5,338 nt of DNA, from assembly GCA_019314185.1 (NCBI GenBank), contig JAFCZU010000242.1, positions 1 through 5,338 on the forward strand, read 5' to 3'. The DNA comes from Deltaproteobacteria bacterium (GTDB lineage Bacteria; Desulfobacterota; Desulfobacteria; Desulfobacterales; ETH-SRB1). Below are positions 1 through 5,338 of this stretch, piece after piece; position 1 is the first letter of the stretch; every line of letters starts with the position of its first letter. Below the pieces are notes generated by a model. It worked only from the letters and a program-made list of their open reading frames with translations. It searched no databases and had not been told where the DNA came from. Both the position numbers and the translations under genes were made by a program.

Positions 1-20
1 ATCATATACAAATTTTATAC

Positions 21-160
21 TATTCAGGCGCAGAGTGGCAAAGGCACAGAGGCGCATAGTTAGCTTGCCTGAAGTCATTGATTTTTGCCGGACTTGCAAA
101 GCTCTATATGTTTTTATTTTTCTTTGTGCCACTGTGCCTTTGCCCCTCTGTGCCTGAGTG
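21..160. repeat. Imperfect inverted-repeat element upstream of mdh
   Basis: Positions 21-56 are complementary to 125-160: 30 of 36 positions match without a gap, and four of the six mismatches would be G-U pairs in plus-strand RNA. The left arm is built from three 8-nt words, CAGAGTGG, CAAAGGCA and CAGAGGCG (31-54), and the right arm mirrors them with GTGCC, CTTTG and CTCTGTG words. The 68-nt spacer contains a smaller pair, AGCTTGC (62-68) with GCAAAGCT (96-103). No reading frame or transposase is present. It resembles short-period intergenic repeats that I remember from many bacterial genomes, but I cannot name the family. It could form a long hairpin in RNA, or be a non-autonomous element. 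Confidence 0.75.
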
Positions 161-177
161 ATTACTGTATTTAAACT

Positions 178-207
178 ATCTGCATTCATCTATGTAAATC
201 TGTAGCT
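178..207. repeat. Three degenerate 10-nt words (ATCTG type)
   Basis: ATCTGCATTC (178-187), ATCTATGTAA (188-197) and ATCTGTAGCT (198-207) follow one another with an exact 10-nt period and share ATCT at the start of each unit. This looks like a decayed copy of an intergenic word repeat. It differs in sequence from the CACAGAG-type words just upstream but has the same three-unit design. No coding potential is evident. The degeneracy makes this moderately uncertain. Confidence 0.5.
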
Positions 208-316
208 GAATAGTTACAAAAATTTTAAATTAAAGACAACTACCTGCGTAGTCAGACTGAAGAGGTCAAGAAAATATCGACAAAAATATTTATTTAACCT
301 TTTACTGTACATAATG

Positions 317-337
317 TCAATATTTGATATATATTGA
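317..337. promoter_or_regulatory. Dyad TCAATAT-N7-ATATTGA upstream of mdh
   Basis: Perfect 7-bp inverted half-sites (317-323 and 331-337) are separated by 7 nt, about 135 nt before the mdh start. The size suits a dimeric repressor or activator site. The surroundings are so AT-rich that chance is a real alternative, and the sequence does not match a regulator site that I know. Confidence 0.3.
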
Positions 338-404
338 TAAATTCGTAAAAAAAGAAATTCATCAAACATTAAGTTAAAGCGATTACCTGTTTAATCATAT
401 TCTT

Positions 405-419
405 AACGTTTAACACGTT
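405..419. promoter_or_regulatory. Short dyad AACGT-N5-ACGTT before mdh
   Basis: AACGT (405-409) and ACGTT (415-419) form a 15-bp imperfect palindrome in which six of seven pairs match. It lies about 55 nt upstream of the mdh start and just before the leader that carries the ribosome binding site. The position would suit an operator or a site near the promoter. The regulator cannot be named, and the short half-sites make this tentative. Confidence 0.25.
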
Positions 420-428
420 TCGCATTAA

Positions 429-1406
<978 letters not shown>

Positions 1407-1465
1407 AAATTCTTACCACAGAGATCACAGAGCACACAGAGAAATTATATATAAAGATTGTTATT

Positions 1466-1674
1466 CTACCACGAAAACTGCGAAGAATAAAAAATCAATC
1501 TTATTAACCCTGCAAAATAATACTCGGAGTTTGTCATGCAGGACTTGATCCGGCATCCAGCGTATTTTCCTGGATAGCGCTAACGCTTCACTACGTGTCC
1601 GGCTTTTGCCGGAATAACGACTTTGGGGTATTTAATTGTCGGAGTAATAATAATCTTCGTGCGCTTCGTGGTTT
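1466..1674. repeat. Middle inverted repeat (CACGAA / CTTCGTG words)
   Basis: This pair is nested inside the CACAGAG-type arms. ACCACGAA (1468-1475) pairs with TTCGTGGT (1665-1672), and CGAAGA (1481-1486) pairs with TCTTCG (1654-1659), on one common diagonal. The right arm holds two 9-nt words, CTTCGTGCG (1655-1663) and CTTCGTGGT (1664-1672). The left arm is more decayed. Its sequence differs from the outer pair, but the word length and three-part design are the same, which suggests a related family of elements. Confidence 0.65.
1533..1621. repeat. Innermost palindromic element (GTCAT...ATCCAG type)
   Basis: ATCCAG (1555-1560) and CTGGAT (1570-1575) form the stem around a 9-nt loop. The outer ends are GTCAT (1533-1537) and ACGAC (1617-1621). 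The right half carries its own perfect hairpin, CCGGC-TTTT-GCCGG (1599-1612), plus about 23 extra nt (1576-1598) that break the symmetry with the left half. The pattern resembles the widespread small palindromic repeat of GTCATTCC...ATCCAG type that I remember from intergenic regions of many bacteria. No protein is encoded. A 7-bp direct repeat, TCGGAGT, lies on both sides (1524-1530 and 1639-1645). Confidence 0.65.
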
Positions 1675-1726
1675 ATCGTTATCTCATGCGATATAATTAA
1701 ATATTTTCTCTGTGATCTCTGTGCGC

Positions 1727-3556
1727 TCAGTGGTGAAAATGGCCGGCAAGAGCCGATTTTACAGCTTTTGCGACAACATGACTTATTCCGGGCAGAGCGC
1801 TCAACTCTTCGAGTGTTGCTGTCCGGATTTTTTTTATGCTTTTGAAATGCTTAAGCAGGATCGCTTTTCTTTTTTTTCCTACTGAGGGGATGGCATCAAG
1901 AGCGGAATGAAGAGAGGCTTTGCCTCGACGCTTACGGTGAAAAGAAATTGCAAAACGATGAGCCTCATCCCTGATCCGTTGCAGAAAAAGAAGAAGGTCC
2001 CCTTCCCTTCCGAAGTTAATCGGATTAACCCTGCCGGGTTTATAGATTTTATCCTCCTTTTCTCCTCTTTTTTCATCTTTTTTTGCTATTCCAATAATTT
2101 CAAAACAACTATCAAGCTTCAGTCCCTTAATTACAGACATTGCAATATTTATTTGCCCCTTGCCGCCGTCAACCATCAACAAATCAGGATATGGCTTTGA
2201 TTTATCACCTTTGTTGTAACGTCTTTTCAAGACTTCGGCCATGTATGCATAATCATCCTGTTTTGGAACAGTTTTAATGCTGTACTTCCTGTATGATGAT
2301 CTTTTTGGTTTCCCTTTTTCAAACACGACCATACCGGCCACAGGCTCGGTTCCTGAAATATTGGAATTATCAAAGCACTCAATCCGCAGTGGCGCTCTCT
2401 CCATCTTCAATCTTTTCCGCAGCCTGTCAAGCAGCTCCATGTCAGAAATATTTGAAGCTATTTGGTCTTTCAACCTGTTTTCCGCATTTTTAATGGCCAT
2501 ATTCAATAGACGCGCTTTTTCGCCTCGCTGCGGATGCAAAATGTTTACTTTCTCCCCTTTTAAGATATATAGCCAGTCTTCAAGTAAGGGAGCATCATTG
2601 AGATGTATCGGGACAAGGATCTCCTCTGGAATAAATGGGGTCTTTTCATAATACTGCGTTATAAATGCCCTCACCATTTCCGCATTATCCGAGATTGTCT
2701 CTGAAAAGCTGTAATATCTAACCCCTAATAAACAGCCCCTGCGAACAAACAGAATGGCAATCAGGTAATATTCAGAAGATCCTGCAACGGCGATCACATC
2801 TCTGTCTTTAAAATCGGTGGCAACAACTACCTGCTTTTCGAGTGTTTTTTTAATCGCAAACAGCTTGTCTCTCAGAATGGCGGCCTGTTCAAAGGCATGG
2901 GCTTTTGCGGCCAGAATCATCTCATTTTTTATTTTGCGAATAAGGTCAGAGGCCCTGCCATTTAGAAACATGGCAACCTCTTTTACTATTTCGCTATAAA
3001 CACTTTTATCAACATCAAGGCAGCATGGCGCTAAACATGCTTTTATTTGAAAGTTAAGGCAGGGGCGTGATCTTTTTTTAAACTCTTTTGTTCTACATTT
3101 GCGAAGCTTGAAGGTTTTATTGATTATTTTAAGCGTCTCACGCACAGCATTGGAAGATGTAAATGGGCCAAAATAGCTTGAGCCGTTTTTTTTTATATCC
3201 CGGACAATTGTCAGGTTTGGATAAGCACTGTTTATATCCAGGCGTAAACATGGATATCTTTTGTCATCTTTTAAAATTATGTTATATTTTGGCTTATGAC
3301 GCTTAATAAGGTTTGATTCCAATATCAGCGCTTCTTTTTCGGTTCCGGTAATTATTGTTTCAAATGTTGATATTTTGCCGACAAGAGCCCTGGTTTTTAT
3401 ATCCGATTGAGACTGTTTTGAAAAATATGAGCTGATTCTTTTTTTAAGGTTTCCGGCTTTTCCAACGTAAATTATCTTTCCGTGGGCATCCTTCATCAGA
3501 TACACCCCGGGTTCAGAGGAAACTATAGACAATTTTTTATGCAAAGCTACTTTCAT
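1727..3556 (-). CDS. uvrC: UvrC, excinuclease ABC subunit C
   Basis: Cytoplasmic nuclease of nucleotide excision repair. UvrA and UvrB load it at bulky lesions, and it makes the 3' and 5' incisions. All domains are present in its 609 residues. The GIY-YIG nuclease (about 15-92) has GVY (17-19), YVG (30-32), Arg40 and metal-binding Glu80. Cys154, 166, 174 and 178 have the spacing reported for the iron-sulfur cluster of E. coli UvrC. The UVR helix pair that binds UvrB lies at about 204-240. The RNase H-like C-terminal nuclease shows Asp396 in ECFDNSN, Asp463 in VDGGKGQ and His533 in DEAHRF. Tandem helix-hairpin-helix motifs (about 553-603) bind DNA. The ATG has AAAAGGG 3 nt upstream and a consensus-like promoter. 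The last residues and the stop codon fall inside an intergenic repeat arm, giving a His-Phe-His-His tail. The gene appears intact. Confidence 0.97.
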   Translation of the reverse strand: MKVALHKKLSIVSSEPGVYLMKDAHGKIIYVGKAGNLKKRISSYFSKQSQSDIKTRALVGKISTFETIITGTEKEALILESNLIKRHKPKYNIILKDDKRYPCLRLDINSAYPNLTIVRDIKKNGSSYFGPFTSSNAVRETLKIINKTFKLRKCRTKEFKKRSRPCLNFQIKACLAPCCLDVDKSVYSEIVKEVAMFLNGRASDLIRKIKNEMILAAKAHAFEQAAILRDKLFAIKKTLEKQVVVATDFKDRDVIAVAGSSEYYLIAILFVRRGCLLGVRYYSFSETISDNAEMVRAFITQYYEKTPFIPEEILVPIHLNDAPLLEDWLYILKGEKVNILHPQRGEKARLLNMAIKNAENRLKDQIASNISDMELLDRLRKRLKMERAPLRIECFDNSNISGTEPVAGMVVFEKGKPKRSSYRKYSIKTVPKQDDYAYMAEVLKRRYNKGDKSKPYPDLLMVDGGKGQINIAMSVIKGLKLDSCFEIIGIAKKDEKRGEKEDKIYKPGRVNPINFGREGDLLLFLQRIRDEAHRFAISFHRKRRGKASLHSALDAIPSVGKKRKAILLKHFKSIKKIRTATLEELSALPGISHVVAKAVKSALAGHFHH

Positions 3557-3597
3557 TATCCCTTTTGATTCCTGATATTATTGAACATAATGCATAT

Positions 3598-3626
3598 ATT
3601 ATAACACAATAATATATAAAATACAA
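3598..3626 (-). promoter_or_regulatory. uvrC promoter (sigma-70 type)
   Basis: Read on the minus strand, TTGTAT (3626-3621) and a perfect TATAAT (3603-3598) are separated by exactly 17 nt. Transcription would begin near 3591, giving a leader of about 35 nt to the uvrC ATG at 3556. No LexA-type operator is visible around it. AT-richness raises the chance-match rate, but the spacing and position are right. Confidence 0.7.
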
Positions 3627-3699
3627 CTCTTTAACTCTTTGCCATTTAAGCTTTTAATAAGTAAAAAGATGCGGAATTTGAGATACCTGCAAGAAGGAT

Positions 3700-3954
3700 A
3701 TGAAATTAGATTCTGATAATGAGTTATTAGCGCTATCAACATTTTCTGCCGATCATAAAGTACTGGTTATTGAAGTTTTTGAAAAAATGGCCTCTGAATT
3801 TTTAAAGCCTGGCTTTGATGCCCTTGGTGGAAAAATCAGTTGTTATGAACTAAATATTCTCAGATTTTGTTTGACAATATATTTTTTTGTGCTTATTTTT
3901 GGACTTAAAAACGATATTAGTCTAAATGTGCAAACTTGGAAGGGAAAGGAATGA
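3700..3954 (+). CDS. Doubtful 84-residue hypothetical protein
   Basis: I do not recognise this frame. The first 50 or so residues look soluble and mixed. Residues 54-70 are hydrophobic, but they are encoded by the AT-rich DNA that carries the likely tetR promoter, so this membrane-like segment may be an artefact. A purine-rich AAGGA lies only 1 nt before the ATG, too close for a normal ribosome binding site, and no other start exists before the in-frame stop at 3679. In its favour, its TGA overlaps the tetR ATG as ATGA, the same junction tetR makes with the next gene. It may be a small upstream gene, a remnant, or chance. Confidence 0.25.
   Translation: MKLDSDNELLALSTFSADHKVLVIEVFEKMASEFLKPGFDALGGKISCYELNILRFCLTIYFFVLIFGLKNDISLNVQTWKGKE
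3871..3899 (+). promoter_or_regulatory. Promoter of the tetR operon
   Basis: A perfect -35 box TTGACA (3871-3876) is followed after 17 nt by TATTTT (3894-3899), four of six matches to the -10 consensus. The start would be near 3906, about 45 nt before the repressor ATG. This would drive tetR and the overlapping downstream frame. It sits inside the doubtful 84-codon frame. Confidence 0.6.
3917..3925. promoter_or_regulatory. Candidate operator TTAG-T-CTAA
   Basis: A perfect 9-bp palindrome sits just after the predicted transcription start of the tetR unit, where an autoregulating TetR repressor often binds. It does not extend beyond 4-bp half-sites, which is short for a TetR operator, so it may be only the core of a site or chance. 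Confidence 0.25.
3938..3944 (+). promoter_or_regulatory. Shine-Dalgarno that fixes the tetR start
   Basis: GGAAGGG lies 6 nt before the ATG at 3951. A TTG at 3936 is in frame and would add five residues, but it overlaps this ribosome binding site and has none of its own, so ATG 3951 is preferred. Confidence 0.75.
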
Positions 3955-4544
3955 AACAGGAAAAAGCAGAATCGATACTCAATACAGCAAAAAAGATGTT
4001 TGGGCGCTATGGTCTTCAGAAAACCACGCTGGATGAAATTGCGCGTATGGCGCACGTTGCAAAGGCTACTATATACAACTACTTCGGCAGTAAAGATCGT
4101 GTTTATTTGGAAGTTCTCCGACGGGAAGCAGACGAGATAATAGAAAAGATATCATCTTCAGTGGATCAAAAGATCTTGTCTGGCGATAAGGTGATTGCCT
4201 TCGCCAAAGCTAAGTTTCGATACATGCGCGAGGCAATAAATATTCTAAATCTGGATCGGGAGGGAATAGAGAAGCTCTTGCCTAATGCAGAGAGAATCCG
4301 TAACGAGCTCTTCGAGCGGGAGGTGAATATCATTCGCTCTATCCTGGAAGAAGGAATAGAAAATGGTGCTTTTTGTCTTAATAATGTTCCCCTGGCAGCC
4401 AGCGCCATTGGCCATGCCTTGAGGGGATTCGAGCTTAACTGGCTGATTCAGGAAAGCGAAGAGCAGATTAAGCACCATCTTGATGAATTGATGAACATCG
4501 CTTTTTATGGCCTGATGTCAGAGAAGCGGGGTGTCAATACATGA
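3951..4544 (+). CDS. TetR/AcrR-family transcriptional repressor
   Basis: A 197-residue one-component regulator, the usual TetR length. The N-terminal DNA-binding domain (about 5-50) shows the family pattern: AKKMFGRYG (13-21), then TTLDEIARMA (25-34), the recognition helix around VAKATIYNYF (36-45), and GSKD (46-49). The remaining helical part, about residues 55-197, should bind a ligand and dimerise. It is poorly conserved in this family, so the ligand cannot be predicted. The gene has a promoter and a good ribosome binding site upstream, and its TGA overlaps the next ATG (ATGA), implying translational coupling. TetR members beside RND pumps commonly repress them and release on binding a pump substrate. 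The RND sequence downstream supports that role here, by inference. Autoregulation is likely but not shown. Confidence 0.93.
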   Translation: MKQEKAESILNTAKKMFGRYGLQKTTLDEIARMAHVAKATIYNYFGSKDRVYLEVLRREADEIIEKISSSVDQKILSGDKVIAFAKAKFRYMREAINILNLDREGIEKLLPNAERIRNELFEREVNIIRSILEEGIENGAFCLNNVPLAASAIGHALRGFELNWLIQESEEQIKHHLDELMNIAFYGLMSEKRGVNT

Positions 4545-5338
4545 TCAATACCTTTCATAAAAAAATTCCTCAAGCAAGGGTTGGTTTGGCTCTGGGAAGC
4601 GGTTCTGCCCGTGGGTGGGCGCATATTGGAGTAATTCGGGCACTGGCTGAGGCAGGTATCCGCGTGGACTATGTTGCAGGCACAAGTATCGGCGCGCTGG
4701 TTGGGGCAGTTTATGCATCCGGTGAGATTGATGCTCTGGAAGAAGTTGTACTGCAGCTTGACTGGAAGCAAATAGTTTATTTCTTTGATGTAATTTTGCC
4801 CAAATCGGGTCTTATCGATGGGAAAAAGGTTTCTGTTTTCATCGGTAACAATATCAAGAAAATTAACATCGAAGATCTTCCTTTCCCTTTTTGTGCCGTG
4901 TCAACTGATATGAATACCGGAGACGAGGTCGCCATACAGGATGGGGACATCATTGAAGCTGTCAGGGCCAGCATATCTGTCCCGGGAATATTTACACCAG
5001 TCAAAAAAAACGGCACGATCCTGGTGGACGGCGGTATCATCATGCTTATGGGCATTGTGGTAAAGAATGCCATTGTATTAGTAGATTACACCAAGCAGTT
5101 GAAAAAGCGCGGTATGAACCTCCATGATGCCATTGTTAATGGAGGGAAGACGCGTCTGCGTCCCATTCTCATGACCAGCCTGACAACTATCTTTGGTATG
5201 ACCCCCCTGGCCATTTCCAGGGGAGAAGGGTCGGAAATCTGGAACGCGCTTGGCATTACGGTAATCAGCGGGCTTCTAATCAGCAGTATTGTCACATTAG
5301 TCCTTATACCGCTTGCCTATTCTGTTGTTCATGGATAC
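4541..5338 (+). CDS. Patatin/RssA-like hydrolase fused in frame to RND pump C-terminus (open at window end)
   Basis: The frame starts in an ATGA overlap with tetR, has only a weak ribosome binding site, and runs 266 codons to the window edge without a stop. Residues 12-165 are patatin-like: oxyanion-hole GSGSARG (19-25), nucleophile Ser49 in GTSIG (47-51), and the second catalytic residue Asp163 in DGG (163-165). These enzymes hydrolyse lipid acyl esters. RssA-type members are usually about 300 residues, so roughly the last third is missing. From residue 165 or 166 the sequence is instead the end of an RND transporter: GIVVKNAIVLVDY (171-183), RLRPILMTSLTTIFG (205-219) and a last helix at about 236-262. 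This corresponds to helices 10-12 of AcrB. Lys175 and Thr212 align with the proton-relay residues Lys940 and Thr978. Three helices without the rest of the pump cannot transport. It may be a deletion fusion, a pseudogene, or an assembly chimera. Confidence 0.85.
   Translation, partial: MINTFHKKIPQARVGLALGSGSARGWAHIGVIRALAEAGIRVDYVAGTSIGALVGAVYASGEIDALEEVVLQLDWKQIVYFFDVILPKSGLIDGKKVSVFIGNNIKKINIEDLPFPFCAVSTDMNTGDEVAIQDGDIIEAVRASISVPGIFTPVKKNGTILVDGGIIMLMGIVVKNAIVLVDYTKQLKKRGMNLHDAIVNGGKTRLRPILMTSLTTIFGMTPLAISRGEGSEIWNALGITVISGLLISSIVTLVLIPLAYSVVHGY
5027..5044 (+). other. Patatin/RND junction
   Basis: The codons for Asp-Gly-Gly end the patatin homology, and Ile-Ile-Met begins the RND homology with no linker. 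Both families would plausibly encode Gly-Ile here: patatins continue DGG with a hydrophobic residue, and RND helix 10 has a Gly before its hydrophobic stretch. A few shared bases around 5030-5038 (GGCGGTATC) could therefore have served as microhomology. The reading frame is kept exactly. The join point is inferred from family knowledge, not from an alignment. Confidence 0.7.

Larger units (their letters stand above)
1410..1739. repeat. Outer inverted repeat (CACAGAG words) between mdh and uvrC
   Basis: The arms 1410-1444 and 1705-1739 are complementary at 28 of 35 positions. The left arm is three 9-nt words, CACAGAGAT, CACAGAGCA and CACAGAGAA (1417-1443). The right arm mirrors them with TTCTCTGTG, ATCTCTGTG and CGCTCAGTG (1706-1732). 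The left arm begins 3 nt after the mdh stop, and the right arm contains the uvrC stop, so the repeat brackets the whole convergent intergenic region. In RNA it could form a long branched hairpin and act as a bidirectional 3' end. No T-tract typical of an intrinsic terminator follows, so termination is inference. Confidence 0.8.

Noticed and set aside
1599..1625. Intrinsic terminator at the CCGGC-TTTT-GCCGG hairpin
   Set aside because: The stem is only 5 bp and is not followed by a T tract on either strand. It is better explained as part of the palindromic repeat.
1410..1739. CRISPR array
   Set aside because: The repeats are contiguous 9-nt words and inverted arms. There are no direct repeats of 25-40 nt separated by unique spacers, and no cas genes.
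1907..2200. 97-residue plus-strand frame antisense to uvrC
   Set aside because: It lies wholly inside the conserved RNase H-like and HhH part of uvrC, has no ribosome binding site, and its Lys/Phe-rich composition is what A/T runs in the opposite frame produce.
2277..2651. 124-residue plus-strand frame antisense to uvrC
   Set aside because: It has Ser/Phe-rich shadow composition and no start signal, and it sits entirely within uvrC, whose motifs are intact.
3936..3950. TTG start extending the TetR repressor by five residues
   Set aside because: The TTG overlaps the GGAAGGG ribosome binding site that correctly positions the ATG at 3951.
4777..5073. 98-residue minus-strand frame over the patatin region
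   Set aside because: The opposite strand encodes clear patatin and RND motifs. This frame shows no recognisable motif or ribosome binding site.

Overview
The window is AT-rich bacterial chromosomal DNA with ordinary housekeeping genes and repeat-laden intergenic regions. A Gram-negative anaerobe, perhaps of the former Deltaproteobacteria (Desulfobacterota), fits best. That is a low-confidence guess. It rests on the LDH-like malate dehydrogenase, the tetR/patatin/RND gene association, and intergenic repeats of a style I remember from such genomes. No marker gene settles the taxonomy.

Layout: (1) 1-473 holds no gene. It contains an imperfect inverted repeat (21-160), a decayed run of 10-nt words (178-207), then an AT-rich leader with two small dyads and a strong ribosome binding site. 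(2) 474-1406, plus strand: mdh, malate dehydrogenase. (3) 1407-1726 is the gap between the convergent mdh and uvrC. It is almost filled by three different inverted repeats nested inside one another. The outer right arm runs into uvrC and supplies its stop codon. (4) 1727-3556, minus strand: full-length uvrC, the nucleotide-excision-repair endonuclease subunit, with a well-formed promoter at 3598-3626. (5) 3557-3950 carries divergent promoters for uvrC and the tetR unit, plus a doubtful 84-codon ORF. (6) 3951-4544, plus strand: a TetR/AcrR-type repressor. (7) 4541-window end, plus strand, overlapping the repressor by ATGA: an open frame that begins as a patatin/RssA-like serine hydrolase. Immediately after the catalytic Asp-Gly-Gly motif it becomes the last three transmembrane helices of an RND efflux pump.

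mdh and uvrC are independent housekeeping genes that meet tail to tail at the palindromic region. The tetR and patatin/RND frames look like one operon. A TetR repressor next to an RND pump is a classic efflux arrangement, so the ancestral order may have been tetR, patatin gene, periplasmic adaptor, RND pump, with the middle lost by an in-frame deletion. An assembly misjoin would look the same.

The two observations most worth checking are the patatin-RND chimera and the intergenic repeats, which are built from 8-10-nt words in four sequence flavours and arranged as nested palindromes.
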